Part shown: piece after piece, positions 1 through 9,740 of the stretch
Layout of the letters: each line of letters starts with the position of its first letter
How positions within the stretch are numbered: the first letter of the stretch is position 1
Source: Dendrophyllia cribrosa
Lineage: Eukaryota; Cnidaria; Anthozoa; Scleractinia; Dendrophylliidae
Direction: 5' to 3'
NCBI GenBank assembly: GCA_024195265.1
Contig: JAJLRJ010000008.1
Coordinates: 42,701,873 to 42,765,872, forward strand
Length of the DNA stretch: 64,000 nucleotides
The notes under the pieces: model-generated
Databases searched by the model: none
Told to the model about the DNA's origin: nothing
What the model saw: only the letters and a program-made list of their open reading frames with translations
Translations under genes and position numbers: made by a program

Positions 1-1249
1 AATCAGAGAATGTAGAAGCGTGAAAATTTGAACGAAACCCTTTAGGAATGACTTTGGATTGGAGGCAACGGCCGATGAAATTGATGTGACTACAAAACCT
101 AGTTTTGGTAAAGATGTGAGTGGCTAAACGAAAGGCTAAATTAGTGGAAATGGGGGGAAAAGGAATAAGATAACTTACGATTTCCTGGCGTAGCTCCTTG
201 GTGAGTGTCTTGAGGTTAGGCATCGTTGTCTTCGGTTCGTTCGGTGAGAAAGCTGTTGAGTAAGAAATATTGATGTAAAAAGTTAATGGTCGCAGCGAAT
301 AAACAACAAATGAATGGGGTTAGTTTCTAGAGAAACTGTGGTGCTGCGTCGGTGGGGGGATGAAACACGAGAATTTAGTTTTATCGACTGAGTCGATAAG
401 GTAAATTGACCACCGTAAAAAGATTCAAATAGCTGACGTTTCGAGCGCTAGCCCTTCGTCGGAGCGAATCAAGGAATTGTGGGTAGTGTGTGGTTTTATA
501 TAGTAAGCGGTGGAGCTACGCTATTGGTGGAAATTTGGTGACGTGAAAAACAAATGTAGATTAGTTGAATGAAAAGCGTTCGTTGATTCCGTGGGGTTTG
601 AGAGTGCCGATTTGAAAGATGATTTTTTGTTCTAGGTTTTTACGGCTTTCTGTGTTACCCTGGTGTAGGGAAAGGCCGCAGATTGTCATGTGTTGTTTAG
701 AATGGTTAGTAAGATTAAAATGGCGCGCGACTGGTTTGGATGCGTCTTTGTCATTTTTTTCAACGTCTCGGAGATGTTCACGAAAACGGTCGCCCAGTCT
801 CCTCCCTGTTTCGCCAATGTATATCTTTTTGCAAAAAGTACATGTAATGCAGTAGATAACATTTACGGAGGTGCATGTAAAACGATCAGTGATTTTAATA
901 GATCGTTTGGGTCCTGTTATTTTGTCCGCGTTGTGAATGAAAGGACAAGTGTTACATCGTGTGCGTGTGCATTTGAAAGTTCCCGGTACATCGTCAGATT
1001 TCAGTGCGCTCGTAACTAGAAAGTTGCCTATGTTTTTGTCACGTTTGAATGAAATTAGTGGGGGTTGTGAAAAGATTCTGCCAGTTTCGGGGTCGTTTTG
1101 GAGTAATTTGAAATTTTTTAAAATGATGCTTTTGACTGTGTTGTTGTGTGGGTGGAAAGTGAGGGTGAATGGAATTCTCTCGTTCTCTTCCTTCTGTGGC
1201 GTTTGTAGTGCTGACTGTCTGTCGATCTGTTGTGCACGTTGTTGGCCCA
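1..1249 (-). mobile_element. Penelope-like element, inverted partial copies
   Basis: Read on the minus strand, this stretch holds the 3' coding end of one PLE copy (about 1249 down to the stop at 561), then a pLTR (about 560-224), then the start of a second copy whose ATG is at 223 and which runs out of the window. The sequence matches the reverse complement of 4080-4764 and 2053-2290 almost base for base. The order 3' end, pLTR, 5' end is the partial tandem arrangement typical of PLEs. At about 1249/1250 it abuts a plus-strand copy tail to tail, which makes a large palindrome. Confidence 0.85.
422..470 (-). ncRNA. hammerhead-like ribozyme motif (inverted pLTR)
   Basis: This is the reverse-strand copy of the 1806-1854 motif, in the pLTR between the two inverted PLE fragments. 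Confidence 0.5.
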
Positions 1250-1715
1250 GTCAAAAGCATCATTTTAAAAAATTTCAAATTACTCCAAAACGACCCCGAA
1301 ACTGGCAGAATCTTTTCACAACCCCCACTAATTTCATTCAAACGTGACAAAAACATAGGCAGGACCCAAACGATCTATTAAAATCACTGATCGTTTTACA
1401 TGCACCTCCGTAAATGTTATCTACTGCATTACATGTACTTTTTGCAAAAAGATATACATTGGCGAAACAGGGAGGAGACTGGGCGACCGTTTTCGTGAAC
1501 ATCTCCGAGACGTTGAAAAAAATGACAAAGACGCATCCAAACCAGTCGCGCGCCATTTTAATCTTACTAACCATTCTAAACAACACATGACAATCTGCGG
1601 CCTTTCCCTACACCAGGGTAACACAGAAAGCCGTAAAAACCTAGAACAAAAAATCATCTTTCAAATCGGCACTCTCAAACCCCACGGAATCAACGAACGC
1701 TTTTCATTCAACTAA
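1250..1715 (+). pseudogene. PLE 3' coding fragment with internal deletion
   Basis: This stretch matches 4190-4764 of the full copy but jumps at about 1352 from the position equivalent to about 4300 to the one equivalent to about 4411, losing roughly 110 bases that encode part of the Cys-rich linker before the GIY-YIG domain. The end of the ORF, including the YIGETGRRLGDRF stretch, and the stop at 1713-1715 are intact. It is the truncated end of a copy placed directly upstream of the full element, as expected for PLE partial tandems. Confidence 0.85.
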
Positions 1716-2052
1716 TCTACATTTGTTTTTCACGTCACCAAATTTCCACCAATAGCGTAGCTCCACCGCTTACTATATAAAACCACACACTACCCACAAT
1801 TCCTTGATTCGCTCCGACGAAGGGCTAGCGCTCGAAACGTCAGCTATTTGAATCTTTTTACGGTGGTCAATTTACCTTATCGACTCAGTCGATAAAACTA
1901 AATTCTCGTGTTTCATCCCCCCACCGACGCAGCACCACAGTTTCTCTAGAAACTAACCCCATTCATTTGTTGTTTATTCGCTGCGACCATTAACTTTTTA
2001 CATCAATATTTCTTACTCAACAGCTTTCTCACCGAACGAACCGAAGACAACG
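1716..2052 (+). repeat. PLE pLTR between tandem copies
   Basis: This non-coding segment between the stop of the truncated copy and the ATG of the full copy holds the hammerhead-like motif (1806-1854), a TATATAAA-like box at about 1773, and the palindrome TTATCGACTCAGTCGATAA near 1878. The part up to about 1905 recurs downstream of the full ORF (4765-4958), and the wider segment recurs inverted at 224-560 and in the 7.2-7.8 kb pair. It probably supplies the promoter and a self-cleaving RNA for the element. Confidence 0.75.
1806..1854 (+). ncRNA. hammerhead-like ribozyme motif in PLE pLTR
   Basis: GATTC and GAATC (stem I outer), GCT and AGC (stem I inner), the core box CCGACGA, a GGGC/GCTC stem II, GAAA and then CGTC occur in hammerhead order. 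PLE pLTRs are known to carry hammerheads with a very short stem III. The core base normally U4 is C here, so activity is uncertain. Confidence 0.55.
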
Positions 2053-4764
2053 ATGCCTAACCTCAAGACACTCACCAAGGAGCTACGCCAGGAAATCGTA
2101 AGTTATCTTATTCCTTTTCCCCCCATTTCCACTAATTTAGCCTTTCGTTTAGCCACTCACATCTTTACCAAAACTAGGTTTTGTAGTCACATCAATTTCA
2201 TCGGCCGTTGCCTCCAATCCAAAGTCATTCCTAAAGGGTTTCGTTCAAATTTTCACGCTTCTACATTCTCTGATTTCAATCAACAATATTTCCACGAAAT
2301 TCACCATGCCCAAAATTCTTTCTCGCGTAATATTATGAGGATCACCATCAGAGCTATGTGCCTTAAACGTAACATTCTCGAAAAGGAAATTATCCAATAC
2401 CGTTCCGAACTTTCCAAAATTTGTCCAGGTGTCTTAGTACAATCAATTCGCGCTAAAATTCAAGAACTCAATGCTAAACTGTTCAACAGCCTTAACCAAA
2501 TCAAGACCCAAAAACTTGAACAGTTAATAGGTCCTCAATTATCCGGCGACCATTCATTCGATAGTCACAATGGCGTCGTTACCATTCCGGAAAATTTGCC
2601 GCTTTCTAACCCAGAGAGGTCTGTTCTTAGTAAAGGTTTAAACTTTGTTCCTATAGCGAAACAAACCGACGAATTTTCAGTCAAACAAGATGTTGAAAAA
2701 TTCCTTCGCCGCGTGCAATTAAGAGCTTTTTTCCACGACAAAGAAGACAATTCTAACACCTCGGAAAAAGATGTTTTTGAAACACTCAACGTTCGCAAAT
2801 CAAAATGGACTCCCCCAGAGGGCCAGTTTTCTTCTCTAGATTTTTTCGTCAAAAAATGTCGTCACGATGTCCAAAAACTTAAATTTAACCGCCACACCAA
2901 AATTTCCAACCTTTCAACAGGAGAATGGGCAGCGCTCAAAAGTCTTAGCAAACGACGCGACATTGTTATCAAAGCGGCCGACAAAGGCGGGGCGGTAGTT
3001 GTTTGGCGGACCGACCTTTACCGACAAGAGGCTTTTCGGCAACTTTCTGACACCGCTTTCTATGCCAAAGTTGATAAAGATCTCACTTCTACCAACCAAA
3101 AAATTGTCAAAGAAACTATCCAAGACCTCATTACTAAACAACAATTACCAGTTACCGCCAACAATCTCATCATCACTACTCCTAGAACCTCGCGCGTTTA
3201 TTTCAAACCTAAAATTCATAAACCAAACAATCCGGGCCGACCCATTGTTTCCGCTTGTAGCTGTCCTACCGAACTAATTTCTAGCTATTTAGACAAAATC
3301 ATGGCCCCCATTGTCAAATCACTACCCTCGTACATTAAGGACACCAATCACGCACTCGAAATTTTCCGGGATTTCAGTTTTGCCAGCGAAAACAAATTAA
3401 TTTTCACTATGGACATTACCTCTTTATATACCGTCATCCCCAATGACGAAGGACTTCAAGCACTAAAATATTTTTTCGACCAGCGCTCCATTCAAAACCC
3501 AAGCTCAGAAACACTGCTCCGCTTAGCCGAATTAGTTTTGACACTTAACTGTTTTTCATTTTCCCAAAACTACTACAAACAAGTAAATGGAGTCGCCATG
3601 GGCACCAAAATGGGACCAAGCTACGCTAACCTTTTTGTAGGCCACATCGAAGACAAATTTTTTAATCAGTACCACGGAACCAAACCCGAACTCTACGGCC
3701 GCTACATCGATGATTGCATTGGCGCTACCTCTTCCAGTAAAGAGGAACTTAATCAATTCATAACTTCTGTCAATACTTTTCATCCAGCTCTAAAATATTC
3801 CTGGGAAATTTCCGAAACCTCAGTCGCTTTTCTTGACATTAATATTTCAATCAACGGTAACAGTTTATCCACAAGTGTGCACTACAAACCTACAGATTCC
3901 CACAGTTATCTGTTACATTCATCCTCACATCCATCGCACGTTAAAAACGCCATTCCGTATTCTCAATTTCTCAGACTTCGACGTCTATGTAGTGATGACT
4001 CTGATTTTTCCAACAAATCAGAAGAAATGTGCCAGTTTTTCAAGAAACGTGGGTACCCTGACTCTGTTGTTAATACGGGCCAACAACGTGCACAACAGAT
4101 CGACAGACAGTCAGCACTACAAACGCCACAGAAGGAAGAGAACGAGAGAATTCCATTCACCCTCACTTTCCACCCACACAACAACACAGTCAAAAGCATC
4201 ATTTTAAAAAATTTCAAATTACTCCAAAACGACCCCGAAACTGGCAGAATCTTTTCACAACCCCCACTAATTTCATTCAAACGTGACAAAAACATAGGCA
4301 ACTTTCTAGTTACGAGCGCACTGAAATCTGACGATGTACCGGGAACTTTCAAATGCACACGCACACGATGTAACACTTGTCCTTTCATTCACAACGCGGA
4401 CAAAATAACAGGACCCAAACGATCTATTAAAATCACTGATCGTTTTACATGCACCTCCGTAAATGTTATCTACTGCATTACATGTACTTTTTGCAAAAAG
4501 ATATACATTGGCGAAACAGGGAGGAGACTGGGCGACCGTTTTCGTGAACATCTCCGAGACGTTGAAAAAAATGACAAAGACGCATCCAAACCAGTCGCGC
4601 GCCATTTTAATCTTACTAACCATTCTAAACAACACATGACAATCTGCGGCGTTTCCCTACACCAGGGTAACACAGAAAGCCGTAAAAACCTAGAACAAAA
4701 AATCATCTTTCAAATCGGCACTCTCAAACCCCACGGAATCAACGAACGCTTTTCATTCAACTAA
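2053..4764 (+). CDS. Penelope-like retroelement RT plus GIY-YIG endonuclease
   Basis: This 903-residue ORF is full length for a Penelope-like element. The central reverse transcriptase shows motif A (FTMDITSLYT, about residue 454), motif B (GVAMGTKMGPSYANL, about 515) and motif C (YIDD, about 555). A Cys-rich linker (CTRTRCNTCPF, near residue 772) is followed by a C-terminal GIY-YIG nuclease (VIYCITC...KKIYIGETGRRLGDRFREHL, about 805-840). The N-terminal 200 residues are Lys- and Gln-rich and probably helical. The ATG at 2053 is the first in frame, just after the pLTR, and there is no internal stop or frameshift. The protein would copy PLE RNA and nick target DNA. Both flanks are pLTRs, so this is a complete and possibly recently active copy. 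Telomere-associated PLEs lack GIY-YIG, so this belongs to the endonuclease-positive group. Confidence 0.95.
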   Translation: MPNLKTLTKELRQEIVSYLIPFPPISTNLAFRLATHIFTKTRFCSHINFIGRCLQSKVIPKGFRSNFHASTFSDFNQQYFHEIHHAQNSFSRNIMRITIRAMCLKRNILEKEIIQYRSELSKICPGVLVQSIRAKIQELNAKLFNSLNQIKTQKLEQLIGPQLSGDHSFDSHNGVVTIPENLPLSNPERSVLSKGLNFVPIAKQTDEFSVKQDVEKFLRRVQLRAFFHDKEDNSNTSEKDVFETLNVRKSKWTPPEGQFSSLDFFVKKCRHDVQKLKFNRHTKISNLSTGEWAALKSLSKRRDIVIKAADKGGAVVVWRTDLYRQEAFRQLSDTAFYAKVDKDLTSTNQKIVKETIQDLITKQQLPVTANNLIITTPRTSRVYFKPKIHKPNNPGRPIVSACSCPTELISSYLDKIMAPIVKSLPSYIKDTNHALEIFRDFSFASENKLIFTMDITSLYTVIPNDEGLQALKYFFDQRSIQNPSSETLLRLAELVLTLNCFSFSQNYYKQVNGVAMGTKMGPSYANLFVGHIEDKFFNQYHGTKPELYGRYIDDCIGATSSSKEELNQFITSVNTFHPALKYSWEISETSVAFLDINISINGNSLSTSVHYKPTDSHSYLLHSSSHPSHVKNAIPYSQFLRLRRLCSDDSDFSNKSEEMCQFFKKRGYPDSVVNTGQQRAQQIDRQSALQTPQKEENERIPFTLTFHPHNNTVKSIILKNFKLLQNDPETGRIFSQPPLISFKRDKNIGNFLVTSALKSDDVPGTFKCTRTRCNTCPFIHNADKITGPKRSIKITDRFTCTSVNVIYCITCTFCKKIYIGETGRRLGDRFREHLRDVEKNDKDASKPVARHFNLTNHSKQHMTICGVSLHQGNTESRKNLEQKIIFQIGTLKPHGINERFSFN

Positions 4765-4958
4765 TCTACATTTGTTTTTCACGTCACCAAATTTCCACCA
4801 ATAGCGTAGCTCCACCGCTTACTATATAAAACCACACACTACCCACAATTCCTTGATTCGCTCCGACGAAGGGCTAGCGCTCGAAACGTCAGCTATTTGA
4901 ATCTTTTTACGGTGGTCAATTTACCTTATCGACTCAGTCGATAAAACTAAATTCTCGT
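4765..4958 (+). repeat. PLE 3' pLTR
   Basis: This stretch repeats the segment after the truncated copy (1716-1908), including the TATATAAA box, the hammerhead-like motif and the TCGACTCAGTCGA palindrome, and ends at AAATTCTCGTG, where similarity to the other copies stops. Confidence 0.8.
4855..4903 (+). ncRNA. hammerhead-like ribozyme motif (3' pLTR)
   Basis: This is identical to the 1806-1854 motif, with stem I GATTC/GAATC plus GCT/AGC, the CCGACGA box, a GGGC/GCTC stem II and the GAAAC core. It carries the same C at the position normally U4. Confidence 0.55.
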
Positions 4959-5106
4959 GCCTTCAAAATGCACGAGATGCAGTCTCAGACAACCTAATTT
5001 TTCAAAATTTTCCGGGGGGATGCCCCCGGACCCCCCTAAATGCTCGCGCCTTCGGCGCTCTCCGGTACTTTGAAACCCCCTTCTTCCAAATGCTGGCTAC
5101 GCCCCT
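4959..5106. repeat. transposon-end fragment
   Basis: This GC-rich stretch contains a hairpin (CCGGGGGGATGCCCCCGG), CTCGCGCCTTCGGCGC and GGCTACGCCCCTG, the wording of terminal sequences scattered through many animal genomes. No mate was found nearby, so it is a truncated repeat of unassigned family. Confidence 0.4.
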
Positions 5107-7009
5107 GAGATATGGCAGTTGACTGACGAGAACAATTATGGTTAAAGTTCTAGGAAACTTATTAAGTCGAAATAAGATAAGAAAAAGATAGCAATGCAGT
5201 CATCAATCAATCATCAAGTTCTTCGAATTTAAAATTTCCTAATTAGGAAAAGTAAGTTAACACATTTTACATTATTACGTTCAAGGCTTGTCAAAATTTA
5301 ATTTTTCAATTCAGTACATTTTGTGCCAATTTTAGTGATGATCTTCGCAGGAGTTGTGCTTTGTGGGGCCACAGCCCCCGTCAAAATGCAGCAACCATAA
5401 CACTACTTTCAGTTGTTTAAGAAGATTTTGCATCACTAATGTATAAGAAATTGTGCGCCAAAGATAGATCCCTTCGCGTTTGGAAAAAGATAGTTGTTAA
5501 TCTGTCAATATAATGCATAAAAAATCAGATATCATTTTAGCTATTGTAGTTCCTTGGTTATGTTCTCATTAAAATAACAAATGAACCGAGTGATTAAACC
5601 ACGAAAAAAAAAACTAGTAAAAAGCCCGACCCCTTTAGCATCATGTTTGCACAGATTTCAAGCTGAGAAAGCCTTCGACACTGAAAACCCTCATGCAAAT
5701 AGAAATTCCCTGGTACGAAAACTAGAAAATGGATTTAATAATTGCTTTATAGTTAAAAGTCTTTGTTCAAAATTAAATGTGCATTGCTCACTTGACTTAG
5801 AAACTAACAAGATTCGGATAAGATTGTACGGGCGGTGCCGAAACAGTGGATAATGTTAAAAGGAAAACTAATCCAGCGGAAAACTGATCCAGCAAAAGCT
5901 GTCGCTATCATTCTCGGAACGCGATCTAAATACTGATCTGCACAATTTATTTTTGATTTTATTAGCAGTAGAGGACACGTAAATCAAGTATTTCTAGCCA
6001 TAGTCATAAAACCTAAACCATCAAAATTGAAAGCCTCTATTCCTAAAACCTTCATTTAAGCTGTCTGAAGCAAATTATTACCATTTACACCTTTCAAACA
6101 TTTTCATTTGTCATACTTACTTACATACCTGGATCTTTGTCTTAAATCGCAACAGAAATGATTCTCACACTCGGGTTTAACCGCTAATTTCTATGATTTT
6201 TGTCCTTCGTGAGCTTGTGCAACCCTGTTTTGACAGAGATGATAATTGCCGAGGTTTAACATGAAATGTGTTAAAATAAACATGAAATTATTTGGGAACT
6301 GGCTGCTCCTTGAAAATATGAGATCTGATTGGCTAACAGGGTGTAATTGCGAAAGATGTGTCTGCAGGCTCCGTAAAGTCGTCACAAACCATGTCATGTT
6401 TGACTTTAATTCAATTAAGGAGGAAGAGATCTTGAAATTGAAACTAACTTAATTACACTATTTATTTAAAACTGACAAAACTAGATTTTTTTCCCATTTC
6501 TACTCTGCAACGTTAAGGCTGCTATCAATTGAATCGAAGCAAACAAAGTTTAATTTTAACGACATCTTTCACGTGCAAGTGTTCGACACTAATTATGTAT
6601 CTTTTTAAAAAAAATCCCTATACCAATGCTAAAAGTAAAATAAGAAAATACCTTAATAAAGGTTTCTATTGATTCGAAAGATAAAAGTGTAAATATTATG
6701 TTACAAAATAAAAATTAAAAAGAATATACGGTAAAATACTACAAACTGTATTATTAATTGTTATTTGAAAATTAATATATTAAATAAAACACTTTTATAA
6801 GCGAACGGTGTTAAGATCTATTTTACAACGCAATAACATTGCGTTGTAAAATTTGGCGTCCTGAATGTTGTACATTATAGCATAATAACGACTGTTTACA
6901 ATGTACAATAAAAATAAACAAACGCTTGTTAATTGGTTCGGATTTTTTCACCTGTATATCATTTGGCAGGAGTCATAGAAACAGTACAGGGACTACATAA
7001 AGTCTGGAT
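5107..7009. other. AT-rich stretch without recognised genes
   Basis: No coding signal was recognised. A 90-codon ORF at 5581-5853 has no motif I know. Around 6822-6852 there is an inverted repeat, TTTTACAACGCAAT and ATTGCGTTGTAAAA. Confidence 0.5.
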
Positions 7010-7231
7010 ATGAGCCAATCTCGTTCCCAAAGTCAGGGTTACCCTTGTCCAGCGGAACGGGCGCGGCGACGAGGAATTCTCCCTCGTGGCCCGTTCCACT
7101 GGACAAGGGTAACGCGGACTCTGGAAACGAGATTGACTGGACAACACAACCTCGTTCCCAGGGTCCTCTTCTTCCCTCCAGGGGATGGGAAGAAGAGAGA
7201 CCCTGGGGACGAGGTTGTGGACAACACTCAT
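7010..7231. repeat. two adjacent hairpin MITE-like repeats
   Basis: The first hairpin pairs the CAATCTCGTTCC segment near 7017 with the GGAAACGAGATTG segment near 7122, around arms containing CCCTTGTCCAGCGGAACGGG. The second pairs CCTCGTTCCCAGGGTC (about 7149) with GACCCTGGGGACGAGG (about 7198). Both are compact palindromes of about 118 and 66 bases without coding capacity. They look like fold-back MITEs or terminal pieces of one family. Confidence 0.6.
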
Positions 7232-7232
7232 C

Positions 7233-7247
7233 GATATTTTGAATCAA
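7233..7247. repeat. target site duplication, left copy
   Basis: GATATTTTGAATCAA directly precedes the inverted pLTR pair and recurs exactly at 7775-7789 directly after it. Confidence 0.8.
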
Positions 7248-7358
7248 TGAATGGGGTTAGTTTCTAGAGAAACTGTGGTGCTGCGTCGGTGGGGGGATGA
7301 AACACGAGAATTTAGTTTTATCGACTGAGTCGATAAGGTAAATTGACCACCGTAAAAA

Positions 7359-7407
7359 GATTCAAATAGCTGACGTTTCGAGCGCTAGCCCTTCGTCGGA
7401 GCGAATC
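7359..7407 (-). ncRNA. hammerhead-like ribozyme motif (minus arm)
   Basis: This has the same core and stems as the 1806-1854 motif, read on the minus strand within the left arm of the inverted pLTR pair. Confidence 0.5.
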
Positions 7408-7673
7408 AAGGAATTGTGGGTAGTGTGTGGTTTTATATAGTAAGCGGTGGAGCTACGCTATTGGTGGAAATTTGGTGACGTGAAAAACAAATGTAGATTA
7501 GTTGAATGAAAAGCGTTCGTTGATTCCGTGGGGTTTGAGAACCCAAACCCCACGGAATCAACGAACGCTTTTCATTCAACTAATCTACATTTGTTTTTCA
7601 CGTCACCAAATTTCCACCAATAGCGTAGCTCCACCGCTTACTATATAAAACCACACACTACCCACAATTCCTT

Positions 7674-7722
7674 GATTCGCTCCGACGAAGGGCTAGCGCT
7701 CGAAACGTCAGCTATTTGAATC
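7674..7722 (+). ncRNA. hammerhead-like ribozyme motif (plus arm)
   Basis: This has the same core and stems as the 1806-1854 motif, in the right arm of the inverted pLTR pair. Confidence 0.5.
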
Positions 7723-7924
7723 TTTTTACGGTGGTCAATTTACCTTATCGACTCAGTCGATAAAACTAAATTCTGATATTTTGAATCAACACGTTCTCAG
7801 GTCTAAATTCACCATTATCCTGAATTGTCAAATTGCTCTGAATTCATGATTATAGTTAATTTAGAACACTGTTTCCCAGGACATTTAAAAGAGAAAAGAA
7901 GAAATAAAAAAAAGCCATGTTATT

Positions 7925-7992
7925 TGGACTGGATTCGAACCCGGAACTACCGCTACTAGGAACGTCTTCTTACCACTAGACCACCGAACAAC
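7925..7992 (-). other. tRNA-like unit (A and B boxes)
   Basis: On the minus strand, GGTGGTCTAGTGGTAAG matches a pol III A box and GGTTCGAATCC a B box, correctly spaced. The acceptor ends do not pair, so this is a tRNA-derived pol III promoter, not a functional tRNA. Confidence 0.6.
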
Positions 7993-8237
7993 GAGGCGAT
8001 GGGAAGTTATATCTGCAAGATATTTATTTGAGTCTTGCATAGAATATCATTGATCTACAGTGATTAGGCCAAAGCGCTGATTTCAAATGGTTAGCTTTTT
8101 GTTGAGGTTTGGTGATCAAGCTTTTCCATTTACTTTCTAAAATTATTTTCTAGCGAGTGATTTTATAGGCTTACTGCAGGGTGTAGAATAAACGCATGAA
8201 TTCTATTATGTTAAAAAATTGGGGTTTGCTCAACCAG

Positions 8238-8310
8238 CAGCGCGGTGGTCTAGTGGTTAGAAGAGAGGATAAGTCAGCGAAGGGTCGTAGGTTCGAGTCC
8301 TGTCCGAACA
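8238..8310 (+). other. tRNA-like unit (A and B boxes)
   Basis: GGTGGTCTAGTGGTTAG (A box) and GGTTCGAGTCC (B box) are spaced as in a tRNA. The acceptor stem is poor. It is the opposite-strand partner of the unit at 7925-7992. Confidence 0.6.
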
Positions 8311-8639
8311 CTAAGGATTGTTCTTTTTCAACAAAAATGCTGACTTCCCAGAATTCCTTTCAGACTGTCAGTGTTGAATTCAAAGCAATTTGACAATTCA
8401 GGATAATGGTGAATTCAGAGAGGAGAACGGGTTGTTTGAATCGACATTGCAAATTGGCAACTAGTGCCAGTCCCCAACCGCACGCAAGAGTAATAAAGCG
8501 CAATTTTTTTTTTGGCGAATCATAAGCAATTCAACTTCTGTGTTTAAAATCTGTAGCGTGGAATTACCGTTAGACAAAAAAACTGTATTAAAATACACCT
8601 TTATGAAGCAATTTCTTGATAAAAAAGCAAGGCTGATAA

Positions 8640-8700
8640 ACGGTGCGGAAACGACTATATTTGTAAAACATCCAATATTTCGAAAGGCACAGTCTTACGG
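8640..8700 (-). repeat. degenerate 3' pLTR of a second PLE family
   Basis: On the minus strand GTGCCTTTCGAAATATTGG resembles GTGCCTGACGAAATATTGG in the hairpin at 9741-9795. It lies downstream of the PLE relic at 8885-9510, where a 3' pLTR would be expected. Confidence 0.35.
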
Positions 8701-8884
8701 ATTTTAAATTTGAAAGCGGGCGGGGGATTAAATATGATACTATAACAGCATAAACTGAGGTGACAAAGTCAATGTAAATAACCGTAAATAACGAAGCAAT
8801 AGAAATAAGAAAAACATGCAACACGACACCACAGTAAATATAAGTAATGGAGGCTTAGAAAATGAGATGTCATGTTTCATCTCT

Positions 8885-9510
8885 TCTATTTAAACCTAAA
8901 GGTTCAAGCCCTGACCTCTCTCAATAAGATATGCTTCTCTTGCTTTACGTACACCGTCACAATTCAAAGTTTTAACGAGTTCAAGAGGAATAAGTTGCAT
9001 ATCAGAAGCGGTATGGTTGTTAGAAAGAAAATGTTCTGAGACTGCAGTAGGTTTAGAGATGTAAGTTTGTTTGTCAACTGGTCTACGATGTTCGTTAAAG
9101 GTCGTTAAAGCGGTCTTTAAGTCGTCGTTTGGTTTCTCCTATATTGTTTGTGACAACGATTGCATTGTACCATGTAATGACGTTTTTAGAGTTGCAGTCG
9201 ATGTAATGATTAATACGTCTTGTTTCACCGGTAGAATGAAATGTATGATTGGTAAGTCCCCCCGTTATGTAGTTGCATGTCAAACAGTTGCTGTAACATT
9301 GAAAAGAACCGCAAGGTTGGTTATTTTGTGAAGGATTACGCAGTTTGGAGCTTGCTAATAAATTACTTAGATTGTTAGTTCGTCGAAACGTAACAATGGG
9401 TGGAGCTTTGAAAACGTTAGTACAGCGGGGAGAAGAAGACAAGATGTTGAGGTGCTTGTGAATAACGGATGATATAGAGCGAAGAGCTGGATTATAGGTG
9501 GGTTGGTTAG
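8885..9510 (-). pseudogene. second PLE family, C-terminal relic
   Basis: The minus-strand translation gives a GIY-YIG linker and nuclease: PPIVTFRRTNNLSNLL, a Cys-rich run (CGSFQCYSNCLTC), then NSKNVITWYNAIVVTNNIGETKRRLKDRF, and after a frame change AVSEHFLSNNHTASDMQL and VRKAREAYLIERGQGLNL. That is the order found at the C-terminus of endonuclease-positive PLEs. The sequence is clearly different from the family at 2053-4764. It is interrupted by frameshifts and has lost its reverse transcriptase, so it is an old copy. Confidence 0.75.
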
Positions 9511-9740
9511 TTTCAGAAGTGTCTTTAGGTGCAATAGCTTCGGTACGTGTGATGTTTATGAAGCAAGGCTACTACGTAGAACATTAAACGCGACAACGAC
9601 ATGATAGAGCCCAAACTGAAAACCAAAATGCAACCGTGGACATAACTGCAAAGGTACCGGATCCTGGAGGATCTAGTCAGCAAATTTACGACTGAAGTAA
9701 TAAACAAAATAAGAAAGGCTGACTGTACAGTTGGGAAAAA

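Larger units (their letters stand above)
7248..7774. mobile_element. head-to-head PLE pLTR pair (non-coding insertion)
   Basis: Two pLTR copies face each other. The minus copy (7248 to about 7540) and the plus copy (about 7546-7774) join at the last coding codons of the PLE (CCGTGGGGTTTGAGA against CCCAAACCCCACGG). No reverse transcriptase sequence remains between them. The 15-bp duplication GATATTTTGAATCAA on both sides shows that the pair inserted as a unit, within the end of the TIR element that follows. Both arms carry the hammerhead-like motif. Confidence 0.85.
7775..8440. mobile_element. TIR element carrying two tRNA-like units
   Basis: The left end (7788-7845: AATTCACCATTATCCTGAATTGTCAAATTGC) is the inverse of the right end (8379-8435), giving terminal inverted repeats of roughly 65 bases. 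The true left edge probably lies before 7233, because the pLTR pair inserted in it. Inside are two tRNA-like units in opposite orientation and no ORF of note. It is a non-autonomous DNA element or a tRNA-SINE-derived composite. Confidence 0.6.

Noticed and set aside
690..1657. Several open frames of 70-140 codons on both strands in the first 1.7 kb
   Set aside because: They are antisense or shifted readings of the PLE 3' end; only the frame with GIY-YIG residues is meaningful.
8238..8310. A functional tRNA gene
   Set aside because: The A and B boxes are good but the acceptor stem does not pair and the unit lies inside a repeated element; the units at 7925 and 58575 fail in the same way.
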